Positions 1 through 8,938 of a stretch of 64,000 nt of DNA are shown piece by piece. The stretch is from Stenotrophomonas rhizophila (GTDB lineage Bacteria > Pseudomonadota > Gammaproteobacteria > Xanthomonadales > Xanthomonadaceae), in the NCBI RefSeq assembly GCF_001704155.1, contig NZ_CP016294.1:3779501-3843500 (forward strand), read 5' to 3'. The notes beneath the pieces are model-generated. The model was given only the letters and a program-made list of their open reading frames with translations. It was not told the origin of the DNA and ran no database searches. Within the stretch, counting starts at the first letter, position 1. Each line of letters opens with the position of its first letter. The translations under genes were made by a program, and so were the position numbers.

Positions 1-110
1 AGCTGGTGCGCAAAGGCCACCGCAAGGGGCTGGATCTGCGCTGGGTCGACCTGGTCAGCGGCGATGCGGCCCTCGCGGCCGCGTTGCAGGCATCGCTGGA
101 AGCGCCCTGA
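1..110 (+). CDS. C-terminal fragment of an unidentified protein
   Basis: The window opens inside an open frame read from base 3 that ends at the TGA at 108-110. It gives about 35 residues, ending in an Ala/Leu-rich helix. The composition (high GC3, no stops) fits real coding sequence, but the piece is too short for a family call. No terminator-like hairpin is obvious directly after it. Confidence 0.5.
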   Translation, partial: LVRKGHRKGLDLRWVDLVSGDAALAAALQASLEAP

Positions 111-276
111 TTCCAGCGGGCTGACAGGCCAGATCTGTCCAGATTCGCGGCACCGATCTCATTGCACATGAGATCCCAATCACACTTTTCTCCACTTTGC
201 CGGATTCATCAGGGGCGGATGCGGGCCGTTTTTGCCTCACGTCTCTTGAACGAATGAGGTCAAAACGAAAGATACG

Positions 277-305
277 TTGCAGTATTGTTTACGTTCTGTT
301 AAGTA
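277..305 (+). promoter_or_regulatory. Candidate sigma-70 promoter of the TonB-dependent receptor gene
   Basis: TTGCAG at 277-282 and TAAGTA at 300-305 are separated by 17 bases, within a locally AT-rich part of the 293-base gap before the receptor gene. The start codon lies about 100 bases downstream, so a sizeable 5' leader is implied. This is inferred from consensus similarity only. Confidence 0.4.
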
Positions 306-403
306 TTTGTGCAGCGCACCAGGTCCGCTGGCACGCAAGGAGAACGACCGGATGAGCACGTAACGAGAACGACCCAACCACAACCAGACTGCAGGGTGCA
401 TGC

Positions 404-3013
404 ATGAACGACCGCATTGGCAAGTGTGTTCACGCTCCGAAAGCAATTTCGCCATTGGCATCTTCAGTAAAGGCGGCACTCGCTGCCGCACTGCTGCTCA
501 CCAGTTCCGCCGCGGTGGCACAGAACAGCGACAATGCTTCGACCAACCCGGAAACCGCGACCCTCGATACGGTTTCAGTACTGGGCAGCCGCACCAAGCC
601 CCGCACCGTTTCCTCGTCCGCGGTACCCATCGACATCATCAGCGGCGAAGAATTCCGCAACCAGGGCGCCACCGATGCGCTCGACCAGCTCAAAGTGCTG
701 GTCCCCTCGTTCAACGTCAGCACCATTCCCATCGATGACGCGGCCAGTCTGATCCGCCCGGCCAACCTGCGTGGCCTGCCGCCGGACAACACCCTGCTGC
801 TGGTCAACGGCAAGCGCTTCCACCGCGCGGCGGTCATCACCTTCCTGGGCCACGGCCTGTCCGACGGCGCACAGGGCCCGGACCTTTCCGTGTTTCCCTC
901 GCTCGCCCTCGAACAGGTGGACGTGCTGCGCGACGGCGCCGCCGCCCAATACGGTTCGGATGCCATTGCCGGCGTGATCAACTTCGGCCTGAAGAAGCTG
1001 CGCGAAGGCGGCACGGCCGAAGTGTTCACCGGCCAGTACTACAAGGGCGACGGACTCACCACCCAGTACTCCGCGCAGATCGGCCTGCCGCTCACCGAGC
1101 GCGGCTTTGCCACGCTGACCGCCGAGTGGCGCAAGGTCGACGACACCTCGCGCAGCGTGCAGCGCGATGATGCCGCCGCAGCGATTGCCGCCGGCTACCC
1201 GGGCGTGGGCGAGCCGGCGCAGATCTGGGGCTCGCCGAAGGTCGACGACGACCTCAAGCTGGTCGCCAACCTGGGCCTGAGTACCGACAGCGTGGACTTC
1301 TACCTGTTCGGCAACTACGCCAAGCGCGACGTGGATGGCGGCTTCTACTTCCGCGATCCCACTGCACGCTCGGGCGTGTACTCCAACGACGGCGGCGACA
1401 CGCTTCTGGTCGGCAACCTCACCGGTGCAGGCGCCTGCCCGACCATCGCGCTGCGCGACGGCGGTGGCAACCTGCTGCCGTACAGCACGGTGAGCGGTGC
1501 GGTCGCCGCGCTGCCGGCCAACTGCTACACCTTCCTGTCCAGCCTGCCGGGCGGCTTTACCCCGCGCTTCGGCGGCAAGCTCGAAGACAGCTCCGTGTAC
1601 GCCGGCGCCAAGGGCAACTGGGGCGAGTGGTACTGGGACGTGAGCGGGTCGTGGGGCCGCAACGATATCGAGTTCATCATCTACAACACCGTCAACGCCT
1701 CGCTCGGCCCGGACCAGCCGGCCGGCCTGTACTTCCGCCCCGGCGGCAACACGCAGACCGAAAAGAGCGCCAACATCGACGTGAGCCGCGATATCGCCAC
1801 CAGCTTCACCAGCCAACCGTTGCGCCTGGCCATGGGTGCCGAGTGGCGCGAAGAGAGCTTCGAGATCAGTCCTGGCGATGGTCCGTCCACCGCGATCGGT
1901 CCGCTGACCGAACAGGGCTTCGCGCTGGGCTCCAACGGCTTCAACGGGTTCAGCACGCGTACCGCCGGCACCTTCGACCGCCGCAACTGGGCCGCGTATG
2001 CAGACCTGGAAGCGCAGGTTACCGAGCGCCTGCTGCTGGCCGGTGCGCTGCGCTTTGAAGACTTCGATTCGTTCGGCAGCACCACCAATGGCAAAGTCAC
2101 CGCGCGCTTCGACTTCAACGAGCACTTCGCGCTGCGCGGCGCGTACAACACCGGTTTCCGTGCGCCCACGCCGGGCCAGGCCAACATCAGCCAGATCAGC
2201 ACCGTGTTCGGCGGCACCGCACTGGAAGACATCGCCACCCTGCCGCCGACCAATCCCATCGCCCAGCTCAAGGGCGCCCAGCCGCTGACCCCCGAAGAAT
2301 CCAAGAACGTTTCGCTGGGTGCGGTGTGGACCGAAGGCGATTGGCTGATCACCCTGGATGGTTACCAGATCAAGGTCGAAGACCGCATCGCGCTGAGCAC
2401 CAGCTTCGCGGTCACCCCGGAAGAACGCGCGGCACTGGTGGCCGGCGGCAACCCCGAAGCGGCCTCGATTTCGCAGGTGACTTACTTCGGCAATGCGTTT
2501 GATACCACCACCACCGGTGTCGACCTGGTCACCAGCTTCAAGAGCACGCACTTCGGGGGCGACACCACGTACTCGCTGGCTGCCAACTGGAACCGGACCG
2601 AGGTCGACCGCTTCGACCCGGACTTCATCGACGAAGCGCGCGTGTACAAGCTGGAGAAGTCGCTGCCCAAGACCAAGGGCTACTTCAGCATTCATCACCA
2701 GCGCCAGATCTTCAACGCCAACCTGCGCTTCAACTACTACAGCTCCTGGTATGAGGATCACCTGGACAGCGGCGTGATCTCCGCAGCGGACGGCGGCCTG
2801 CCGATCTACGGCGGCAGCGCCTTGATCGTGGATGCCGAAGTGGGCTGGAAGTTCGATTCGGGCCTGTACTTCAGCCTGGGCGCGCAGAACCTGTTCGACC
2901 GCACCCCGGCCAAGAACCCGTGGTCCGGCGTGGCGGGTGCGGAGTACCCGGTGCATTCACCGTACGGCTTCAACGGCGGCTTCTACTACGCGCGGGTGGG
3001 CTGGAAGTTCTGA
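404..3013 (+). CDS. TonB-dependent outer-membrane receptor
   Basis: This 869-residue protein is an outer-membrane beta-barrel that would import a ligand using TonB energy. A Sec signal peptide covers residues 1-39 (hydrophobic Ala/Leu stretch, cleavage after AVA). A TonB-box-like segment (TLDTVSVLGS, near residues 53-62) follows, then a plug domain at about 70-195 with the motifs LLLVNGKR and DVLRDGAAAQYGSDAIAGVINF. The barrel runs to the C-terminus, which ends in aromatic Phe (VGWKF) as expected for BAM-inserted barrels. The length is normal for the family. The ligand cannot be read from sequence. No FecR/sigma pair is adjacent, so regulation is probably through the promoter upstream. The start at 404 is preferred over an out-of-frame ATG at 400. 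Confidence 0.93.
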   Translation: MNDRIGKCVHAPKAISPLASSVKAALAAALLLTSSAAVAQNSDNASTNPETATLDTVSVLGSRTKPRTVSSSAVPIDIISGEEFRNQGATDALDQLKVLVPSFNVSTIPIDDAASLIRPANLRGLPPDNTLLLVNGKRFHRAAVITFLGHGLSDGAQGPDLSVFPSLALEQVDVLRDGAAAQYGSDAIAGVINFGLKKLREGGTAEVFTGQYYKGDGLTTQYSAQIGLPLTERGFATLTAEWRKVDDTSRSVQRDDAAAAIAAGYPGVGEPAQIWGSPKVDDDLKLVANLGLSTDSVDFYLFGNYAKRDVDGGFYFRDPTARSGVYSNDGGDTLLVGNLTGAGACPTIALRDGGGNLLPYSTVSGAVAALPANCYTFLSSLPGGFTPRFGGKLEDSSVYAGAKGNWGEWYWDVSGSWGRNDIEFIIYNTVNASLGPDQPAGLYFRPGGNTQTEKSANIDVSRDIATSFTSQPLRLAMGAEWREESFEISPGDGPSTAIGPLTEQGFALGSNGFNGFSTRTAGTFDRRNWAAYADLEAQVTERLLLAGALRFEDFDSFGSTTNGKVTARFDFNEHFALRGAYNTGFRAPTPGQANISQISTVFGGTALEDIATLPPTNPIAQLKGAQPLTPEESKNVSLGAVWTEGDWLITLDGYQIKVEDRIALSTSFAVTPEERAALVAGGNPEAASISQVTYFGNAFDTTTTGVDLVTSFKSTHFGGDTTYSLAANWNRTEVDRFDPDFIDEARVYKLEKSLPKTKGYFSIHHQRQIFNANLRFNYYSSWYEDHLDSGVISAADGGLPIYGGSALIVDAEVGWKFDSGLYFSLGAQNLFDRTPAKNPWSGVAGAEYPVHSPYGFNGGFYYARVGWKF

Positions 3014-3032
3014 TACCAGTTGACGCATGAAG

Positions 3033-3058
3033 CCACCCCGCCGTTGCTGGCGGGGTGG
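3033..3058. terminator. Hairpin shared by the receptor gene (+) and the tmRNA gene (-)
   Basis: A perfect 10-bp GC-rich stem (CCACCCCGCC at 3033-3042 with GGCGGGGTGG at 3049-3058) has a six-base loop. It lies 20 bases after the receptor stop and about 35 bases after the tmRNA tag stop on the other strand. The following T tracts are weak on both sides, so efficiency is uncertain. Confidence 0.6.
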
Positions 3059-3062
3059 TTGC

Positions 3063-3380
3063 GCGTTCGGTAATCACGTGCGCTTGCGTGAATCAGGCTG
3101 CGAGCAGGGTGTCCTGTTCGTTCTGATCGTAGTAATCAGCATTGGCGATTACAGTTTTTGCGCCGATTACGTCGGTCGCCTCTCGGGCTGTCCACATTGA
3201 CTGCTCGCCACGTCGAAACCAGTGCAGCCCCTTCAGCTGGGCACCAAGGCTGGTGCACATGTGGTGGAGCTGGCGGGAATCGAACCCGCGTCCGCAACGC
3301 ATCCTCTCTGCTTCATACAGCCATAACCCGTTGCCAACGACTGCATTCGGGGTTTCTCGCCACACACGGCGAAGGCGCAT
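3063..3380 (-). ncRNA. ssrA: Transfer-messenger RNA in circularly permuted (two-piece) arrangement
   Basis: Read on the minus strand, the tRNA-like 3' half comes first: a T arm (GCGGGTTCGATTCCCGC) and the acceptor strand CAGCTCC followed by ACCA, ending at 3262. A 30-base linker with a small hairpin (GCACCA, loop GCCT, TGGTGC) follows. Then comes the canonical 5' end GGGGCTG at 3231-3225, complementary to CAGCTCC, running on into CACTGGTTTCGAC. The tag frame resumes at GCC (3146) and encodes ANADYYDQNEQDTLLAA before TGA at 3093-3095. ACAGCC in the 5' piece can pair with GGCTGT in the 3' piece as helix P2. This order (acceptor piece, linker, coding piece) is that of the two-piece tmRNAs known from alphaproteobacteria, some betaproteobacteria and cyanobacteria. 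The product rescues stalled ribosomes by trans-translation with SmpB. The outer ends are approximate, and the upstream promoter was not identified. Confidence 0.88.
3093..3146 (-). other. tmRNA tag reading frame (proteolysis tag)
   Basis: The resume codon GCC at 3146-3144 follows GTAATC, and the frame ends at TGA. The encoded 17-residue tag begins with Ala-Asn and ends in Leu-Leu-Ala-Ala. That matches the terminal hydrophobic-Ala-Ala degron recognised by ClpXP in known tags. The segment is translated only within trans-translation and is not an independent gene. Confidence 0.85.
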
Positions 3381-3430
3381 TGAACCGCCATGGGAGGCAA
3401 GCGGCTTTCAGGATTCGCTCACTTCCCAAG

Positions 3431-4189
3431 CTACCGGAGCTTTCGCAGGAAGTACCGCGCCGGCAGATGCCGCAGCCAGCGCGGCTGCAGCCAATACAGA
3501 CGCGGTGCCCAACGACGAAAGCGCTGCCAGCGCTTCTCGTCTGCCGGCGTCCATGGCAATGCGAACATCTGTCTCAGGTGCGGTGGCAACATCGCCCGCG
3601 TCACGAACGCCTGCAGCGGCAGCGCTGGGCGCAGGTACCACGGGGCTCCGTTTTCCAGCACGGCATGCAGATAGGCGCGCACTTCCTCGTCCACGCGCAG
3701 CTCCAGCTGACGGCTCTCCCACCACGCATCGAAGGCATCGGCCGTGGGCGGCCACTGCTCGTCTGCCACCTGCAGCGTGCGACCGAAGGCCCACGCCTCT
3801 TGATACAACGGTTCGCGGCTGCTTTCAGGAACCGGGCCAACGAACAGTTCGTACATCTCCAGCCCGCCGCGGTACAGCGTTGCCGCGACCCACAACTGCA
3901 GGTCGCGATCAAATGCGCTGTAGCCCTCGCCCTGCACGGGCACATGCGCGCGATTGACATGGCGGGCGATGGTGGCCCGGTCCTCGTCCGTACCCAGCGA
4001 CACCGCGTAGATGTAGCTCATGGTGGCCCGCAGCCTTGAGAACGGCCGTCTCAATGTCTGACTGTGGCGGGCCACGCCGCGCCCCACGCCGGGGTAGGCA
4101 AGCTGCCACGCGACCGCCGCGCCTGCACCGAAGAAGATGTAGGACTCGATGTTGATATCGGCCAGGCGGACAGGTGTGGGATTCGGCAT
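3431..4189 (-). CDS. DUF2236 (MpaB-like oxygenase family) protein
   Basis: This is a 252-residue soluble protein of the DUF2236 family, whose characterised relatives (latex-clearing protein, MpaB) are b-type haem oxygenases. Visible family features are an N-terminal Gly/Ala-rich segment (FFGAGAAVAWQLAYPGVG), an R-x-T-x-x-Y element near residue 55, His/Arg residues in ARHVNRAHVPV, and the aromatic helix around LQLWVAATLYRG. The substrate is unknown. Its stop at 3431 lies just upstream of the tmRNA gene on the same strand, so the tmRNA promoter may sit in its 3' end. The start at 4189 follows from the conserved N-terminus. It is divergent from the metallo-beta-lactamase-fold gene at 4363. Confidence 0.8.
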   Translation of the reverse strand: MPNPTPVRLADINIESYIFFGAGAAVAWQLAYPGVGRGVARHSQTLRRPFSRLRATMSYIYAVSLGTDEDRATIARHVNRAHVPVQGEGYSAFDRDLQLWVAATLYRGGLEMYELFVGPVPESSREPLYQEAWAFGRTLQVADEQWPPTADAFDAWWESRQLELRVDEEVRAYLHAVLENGAPWYLRPALPLQAFVTRAMLPPHLRQMFALPWTPADEKRWQRFRRWAPRLYWLQPRWLRHLPARYFLRKLR

Positions 4190-4362
4190 GGGCCCAGTCT
4201 AGACACCCGCATGTGGGTTCGCCGTCACCGGTAACGCGCCGGCATTGCTGCCTGATCGGCAACAGTGTGAGCCCCTGCGCGGATCTACTGGCCGCGCGCG
4301 CCCTTCCCTAGGCTGATCCCGCACGGCGCCCCTGCCGTGGATCCCGCCAAGGAGATTTCCTC

Positions 4363-5283
4363 ATGTTCACCCTGGAAAACACCGTAGCCCCGCCCCCGCC
4401 CGCGCTCGACGAACTGGTTCCCTCACGGTACGCGCTCAAGGTGGGCGATATCGACGTGCTGGTGGTCAGCGATGGCGTGCTGCCGTTGCCCACCCAGATG
4501 CTCGGCCACAACGTCTCCGCCGCCGAGCGCGCGCCGTGGTTCAAAGAGATGTACCTGCCGCCGGATGCGCTGGACTGGGCGTTGAACGTGATGGTGGTGC
4601 GCAGCGGGGACCGCAACATCCTGATCGACGCCGGTCTGGGCATGGACCCCGACCTGAACCTGCCGCGCGCCGGCCAGCTGATCCGCCGCCTGGGCGCCTC
4701 GGGTATCAACCTTGGCGAGATCACCGACGTGGTGATCACCCACCTGCACATGGACCACATCGGTGGCCTGCTGGTGGATGGCGTAAAGGAACAACTGCAC
4801 CCGGAGCTGCGCATCCATGTGGCCGCCGCCGAAGTGGAGTTCTGGAAGGCGCCCGATTTCACCCGCACCAACATGCCGCCAGGCTTCCCGGATGCGCTGC
4901 GCGCCACCGCTACCCACTTCCTGGCCGAGTACGGCAGCTACGTGCGCACCTTTGACGAGGTGCACGAGATTGCGCCGGGCGTCACCGCGCACCGCACCGG
5001 CGGCCACACGCCTGGCCACAGCGTGGTGCGCCTGAACTCGAATGGCGAGGCACTGACCTTTGCCGGTGACGCCATTTTCGCAGTGGGCTTCGAGCAGCCG
5101 AACTGGCACAACGGGTTCGAACACGATCCAGAAGGCGCCGCGCAGGTGCGCATCACCCTGCTCAATGAACTGGCCGGCACCGGCGAGATGCTGGTGGCCA
5201 CCCACCTGCCGTTCCCGTCGGTCGGCCGCGTCTCGGCCGATGGCGACGTCTTCCGCTGGGTGCCCGTGTTCTGGGACTTCTGA
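4363..5283 (+). CDS. Metallo-beta-lactamase-fold hydrolase
   Basis: This 306-residue MBL-fold enzyme would hydrolyse a small ester, lactone or thioester with two metals. The metal-binding motif THLHMDH gives His127, His129, Asp131 and His132. Further ligands are His219 in GHTPGHS, Asp236 in FAGDAIF and His281 in ATHLPFPSVGR. No signal peptide is evident, so it is probably cytoplasmic. The overall pattern resembles the broad group that includes quorum-quenching lactonases and MBL-fold esterases, and the true substrate cannot be deduced. The start is supported by AAGGAGA about nine bases upstream. It is transcribed away from the DUF2236 gene. Confidence 0.88.
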   Translation: MFTLENTVAPPPPALDELVPSRYALKVGDIDVLVVSDGVLPLPTQMLGHNVSAAERAPWFKEMYLPPDALDWALNVMVVRSGDRNILIDAGLGMDPDLNLPRAGQLIRRLGASGINLGEITDVVITHLHMDHIGGLLVDGVKEQLHPELRIHVAAAEVEFWKAPDFTRTNMPPGFPDALRATATHFLAEYGSYVRTFDEVHEIAPGVTAHRTGGHTPGHSVVRLNSNGEALTFAGDAIFAVGFEQPNWHNGFEHDPEGAAQVRITLLNELAGTGEMLVATHLPFPSVGRVSADGDVFRWVPVFWDF

Positions 5284-5401
5284 GTTCGTTGACGCTTTGT
5301 ACTCTCGGTCAAATTTCAGGGACTTTCAGCCATCCAAAGTCCACCCGAGGGGTCCAATGTAGCGCCTGTCGCATCCCCTTCCCTCTGCAGGAGACCACCC
5401 G

Positions 5402-6355
5402 ATGAACACGCTTACCCGCACCCTGGCCACCACCGCCTTGGCCATTGCTGTCCAGGCCGGTACCGCCGCGCAGGCCGCTGCACCGGTGAACCCCGCCGCT
5501 GTCACCGCCATTGCCCACACCCCCAGCACCATCACCACCGCCGATGGCGTGCAGCTGTATTACAAGGACTGGGGCCCGAAGGATGGCCCGGTGGTGACCT
5601 TCAGCCACGGCTGGCCGCTGGATTCGGACAGCTGGGATGCACAGATGATGTTCCTGGCCAACCACGGCTACCGCGTGGTCGCGCATGATCGCCGCGGCCA
5701 TGGCCGCTCAGGCCAGCCGTGGGAAGGCAACGACATGGACCACTACGCCGACGATCTGGCCACGGTGATCAACACGCTCGACCTGAAAGACATCACGGTG
5801 GTCGGCTTTTCGACCGGTGGCGGCGAAGTGGCGCGTTACATCGGCCGACATGGCACCGGCCGGGTCAAAAAGGCCGTATTGATCAGCGCGGTGCCGCCCT
5901 TCATGCTCAAGACCACCGACAACCCCGGCGGCGTACCGGTCGAGGTCTTTGACGGCCTGCGCAAGGGCCAGCTTGAAAACCGCGCGCAGTTGTTCAGCGA
6001 CGTGGCAAGCGGTCCGTTCTATGGCTACAACCGTCCCGGCGCCAAGCCCAACCAGGCGCTGATCGACTCCTGGCGGGCGCAGGGCATGCTGGGCGGAATC
6101 AAAAACACCTACGACTCGGTTGCCGCGTTCTCGGCCACCGACTTCCGCGAGGACCTGAAGCGGTTCAACGTCCCGACGCTGATCATCCACGGCGACGACG
6201 ACCAGGTCGTGCCGATCGATGTCGGCGGCCGCATGTCGGCCAAGCAGATCAAAGGCGCCAAGCTGATCGTGTACCCCGGCGCGCCGCACGGGCTGACCGA
6301 GACGCACAAGGACAGGGTCAACCAGGATCTGCTGGCGTTCCTGCAGCAGAAGTAA
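5402..6355 (+). CDS. Exported alpha/beta hydrolase, cofactor-free haloperoxidase-like
   Basis: This 317-residue protein has a Sec signal peptide of about 26 residues ([20 protein letters not shown], then an Ala-rich cleavage region) and so is likely periplasmic. It is close in pattern to non-haem chloroperoxidases/perhydrolases. The oxyanion motif SHGWPLDS, nucleophile Ser137 in GFSTGGGE, acid in HGDDDQVVP (near Asp266) and His296 in [12 protein letters not shown] form the triad. Such enzymes hydrolyse esters and can form peracids; the physiological substrate here is unknown. A GGAG ribosome site precedes the start. A strong intrinsic terminator follows (6391-6422), so the gene is probably monocistronic. 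Confidence 0.9.
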   Translation: MNTLTRTLATTALAIAVQAGTAAQAAAPVNPAAVTAIAHTPSTITTADGVQLYYKDWGPKDGPVVTFSHGWPLDSDSWDAQMMFLANHGYRVVAHDRRGHGRSGQPWEGNDMDHYADDLATVINTLDLKDITVVGFSTGGGEVARYIGRHGTGRVKKAVLISAVPPFMLKTTDNPGGVPVEVFDGLRKGQLENRAQLFSDVASGPFYGYNRPGAKPNQALIDSWRAQGMLGGIKNTYDSVAAFSATDFREDLKRFNVPTLIIHGDDDQVVPIDVGGRMSAKQIKGAKLIVYPGAPHGLTETHKDRVNQDLLAFLQQK

Positions 6356-6390
6356 TGTCGCGTTAGGCCAATGGCCGCCGTGTTGCGAGA

Positions 6391-6422
6391 GGCGCCGGAT
6401 GCAGATCCGGCGCCTTCTTTTT
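6391..6422 (+). terminator. Rho-independent terminator after the haloperoxidase-like gene
   Basis: A perfect 9-bp stem GGCGCCGGA (6391-6399) pairs with TCCGGCGCC (6406-6414) around a six-base loop. A T-rich tract (TTCTTTTT) follows directly. The rest of the gap to 6600 shows no convincing gene. Confidence 0.88.
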
Positions 6423-6600
6423 GCCTACGCACACGCAGGGTAAGCGTATGGCGAAGCTGGCGCGCTCGTCCCAGAGTGACCCGACAGAAATCAGGGCGAT
6501 ACCACGGACGACATGGCACAGATACGAATCACCTACTGATCCGCATGATTGAGCATCGCCGTGCGGCAAACCAGATTGTGCTGCCTGGTATGCAGCAGGC

Positions 6601-7566
6601 TCAACGCTGAGTCGGCAATCCGGGCGTTGTGTTCACTGCGGGCTTCTGCCTTGCCGCTTCTTCCTTCAGCACTTCCTCGTAAAACGCACGTTCGCGGGCT
6701 GCGGCAGCGGCCTGGTCGCGTGCGTCTTCCTCGCGGCTGAGGCGATCGATCTCCTTGTACTCGGTCCATGTCTCCGGCGATATGGTTTTGAGCCGGTTGT
6801 CCGCGCGCAGCTGCAGCGACGCGGCAGGAGCCGTGGCTACGGCGAAGTTATCCATCAGCCACTGCTGCCGCAATTGCGGTGACGCATTCATCAGGTCGGG
6901 CTCGGCGTAAGTGTCCATCGGCAATATCTGCTCGGCGAGTGCCTGCTGGGAGGACATGCGTACCAGCCTTACGACCAGGCGCTCCTGCTCTCGGTCCTTC
7001 TGATAAACGGCGACGACGTCGCCCTGGATCCAGAGCACGTACCAGTACCCTGCGATAGGGTAGACATGGAAGGGCGTGTGGCGGACCAACAGCAGATTGC
7101 TGCCCTCATCGTAAAACGCCGACCATCCCGGCGGCGCCGGGTCGGGCGCGCAGTCGATGCTGCTTTTCATGATCTTCTGAAGATGCACCTCACCGCCACT
7201 GGCAGAAAGCCGCGTCATCCAGCAGCGCGCACCGGTGTCGTTGTGCGATGCCAGAAGGATGGAGGATGCATCCAGCACCACCACGTCGCTGTGCACAACC
7301 CGATCCTTCAGTGCTTCCGGGTCCTGCAGCAACGCTGCGAATCCAGCGTCGGACAGCTTCTCGCCATCCACGTACAGGTCATAGCGGGTGTACTTCCGGT
7401 ATTCGCTGACATTGATGTCCAGCGTGCTCTGCGTCACCGCCACGACCTTCAGCGGATCGGCGGATAACACGGTCTCGCGGCTGGTCCTTCCGCACGCTCC
7501 AAGGAGCAGCGGCACGGCAACGAGAAGGATGGCCATGCGCGACAACGCGCTGATGCTGGCGCTCAT
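6601..7566 (-). CDS. Predicted lipoprotein of unknown function
   Basis: This 321-residue protein has an N-terminal signal ending in the lipobox LLGAC (Cys25), so it should be lipid-anchored. The body shows no family I recognise. It has an acidic/aromatic central region (for example IAGYWYVLWIQGDVVAVY) and a charged, Ala/Glu-rich C-terminal helix (about residues 270-310) likely to form a coiled coil. Its ATG overlaps the stop of the upstream LysR gene by four bases (ATGA, 7563-7566), so translation is probably coupled. A functional link to the LysR regulon is possible but unproven. Confidence 0.78.
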   Translation of the reverse strand: MSASISALSRMAILLVAVPLLLGACGRTSRETVLSADPLKVVAVTQSTLDINVSEYRKYTRYDLYVDGEKLSDAGFAALLQDPEALKDRVVHSDVVVLDASSILLASHNDTGARCWMTRLSASGGEVHLQKIMKSSIDCAPDPAPPGWSAFYDEGSNLLLVRHTPFHVYPIAGYWYVLWIQGDVVAVYQKDREQERLVVRLVRMSSQQALAEQILPMDTYAEPDLMNASPQLRQQWLMDNFAVATAPAASLQLRADNRLKTISPETWTEYKEIDRLSREEDARDQAAAAARERAFYEEVLKEEAARQKPAVNTTPGLPTQR

Positions 7567-8507
7567 GGAACTCCGGGGTGCTGGGAAGGCGAGGCATGAT
7601 CGTCACCGCCAAGGTCGCGGTCGAGCAGGCAGTCGATGAAGGCGCGCAGCGCGGGACGCAGGTAACGCCTGCTGGAATAGTACAGATACAGGCCCGGCAC
7701 CGTGGGCGACCAGTCGGCCAGCACGCGCCGCAGCCGTCCATCGCGCAGGGCCTCGGCGATCCCATCGTCATTGTAGGCGTACAGGATACCCAGCCCCTGC
7801 AGGGCAGCAGGCACCACGATGTCCTGGTGGTTGGAGATCAGCGGGCCCTCGCCGACGTACTCGGCGCGCTTGCCGCGCTTGATGAATTCCCATCCCGCCA
7901 CCTTTCCGCTGCCCGGGAAACGCCAGTTGATGCAGGCGTGGTTACCGAGGTCATCCGGTGTCCTGGGCTCACCAGACCTGGCGAGGTAGTCGGGCGACGC
8001 CACCGCCAGCAGTTCGATGTCCGGCGTGAGCCGTACCGCCACCATATCCTTCTGCAGGCGTCCACCCACCCGGATCCCGGCGTCGAAACCCTCTCCGGCG
8101 ATATCGGCCAAGCCATCGTCGATCACGATGTCCAGCACCACCTCCGGATGCGCCTGCGCGAACCGGCCCAGGCGCGGGGCAATCACCTTCTTCGCCGCCA
8201 TGCTCAGCGTATTGATGCGCAGCGTGCCCGCCGCGCGCGCGTTGGCACCGACCGCTTCTGCCACGGCCTGGTCCATGTCGCGCAGCATCGGCGCTATGCG
8301 CTCATGCAGCCGGCGCCCGGCTTCGGTGGGCGACACGCTGCGGGTGGTCCGGTTCAACAGGCGAACGCCCAGGCGGGATTCGAGCTGGCGGATGACCTGG
8401 CTCAGGGCAGACCGGGACAGGCCCAGGTGATCGGCCGCCCGGGCAAAGCTGGTGCGATCCACCACCGCCACGAAGGCCTTCAGTTCCGCGAATTCAGCGC
8501 CGCGCAT
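7563..8507 (-). CDS. LysR-family transcriptional regulator
   Basis: This 314-residue protein has an N-terminal winged HTH (residues 5-65: FVAVVDRTSFARAADHLGLS, followed by the recognition helix RSALSQVIRQLE). An effector-binding LysR substrate domain follows (about 95-295). Family features such as RLGVRLLNRTTR and TEAGRRLHERI are intact. It is divergent from the NTF2-like/SDR pair starting at 8609, with a 101-base gap that should hold its operator, so it likely controls those genes and perhaps the coupled lipoprotein. The inducer is unknown. Confidence 0.92.
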   Translation of the reverse strand: MRGAEFAELKAFVAVVDRTSFARAADHLGLSRSALSQVIRQLESRLGVRLLNRTTRSVSPTEAGRRLHERIAPMLRDMDQAVAEAVGANARAAGTLRINTLSMAAKKVIAPRLGRFAQAHPEVVLDIVIDDGLADIAGEGFDAGIRVGGRLQKDMVAVRLTPDIELLAVASPDYLARSGEPRTPDDLGNHACINWRFPGSGKVAGWEFIKRGKRAEYVGEGPLISNHQDIVVPAALQGLGILYAYNDDGIAEALRDGRLRRVLADWSPTVPGLYLYYSSRRYLRPALRAFIDCLLDRDLGGDDHASPSQHPGVP

Positions 8508-8608
8508 TGTGCACTGTTCCCTACATGGTCTGATCCGATCATAGGCGATTCTCTTACCCTCCAGATCGGCTCACGCTTGCTCCACCCCGAACCCACTGGA
8601 GCACTGCC

Positions 8609-8938
8609 ATGAAAGAACTGAACCTGCCCGAGCCGATAGCCGCCTACTTCCATGCCGACAGCCAGGGCGCCGCGGCCGTGGCCCGCTGCTTCACCCGCGA
8701 TGGAGTGGTGCTGGACGAGGGCCATACCCATGCCGGGCCCGCGGCCATCGCGGCGTGGAAGACCGATGCCGCCGCCCGCTACAGCTACACCGCCACGCCG
8801 CACGCGCTTGAGCAGCATGGCCGCAGCTACCTGGTCACCAGCACCGTGGCGGGCAACTTCCCCGGCAGCCCGCTGGACCTGCGCTACGCCTTCACCCTGG
8901 AGCGCGGAAAGATCGCCCGGCTGGAGATCGGGGCATGA
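8609..8938 (+). CDS. SnoaL/NTF2-like small protein
   Basis: This 109-residue single-domain protein has the NTF2-like layout: an N-terminal helix ([19 protein letters not shown]), a conserved acidic/His stretch ([18 protein letters not shown]), and a C-terminal strand with [14 protein letters not shown]. SnoaL-like proteins act as small isomerases, hydratases or ligand-binding partners. Its stop overlaps the SDR start (ATGA, 8935-8938), so the two are translationally coupled and probably act on the same substrate. The divergent LysR gene is the likely regulator. Confidence 0.85.
   Translation: MKELNLPEPIAAYFHADSQGAAAVARCFTRDGVVLDEGHTHAGPAAIAAWKTDAAARYSYTATPHALEQHGRSYLVTSTVAGNFPGSPLDLRYAFTLERGKIARLEIGA

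Noticed and set aside
575..2956. Long open frame (793 codons) antisense to the TonB receptor
   Set aside because: It is a product of high GC3 in the receptor gene: the translated sequence has no recognisable domain and no ribosome site, while the sense frame has a full family structure.
3262..3370. Possible 3' tmRNA fragment left as a genomic-island attachment site
   Set aside because: I first read it as an attR scar, because ssrA 3' ends are common integration sites. The presence of the complementary 5' end and tag frame just beyond it, joined by a hairpin linker, explains it better as a permuted gene, and no integrase is near.
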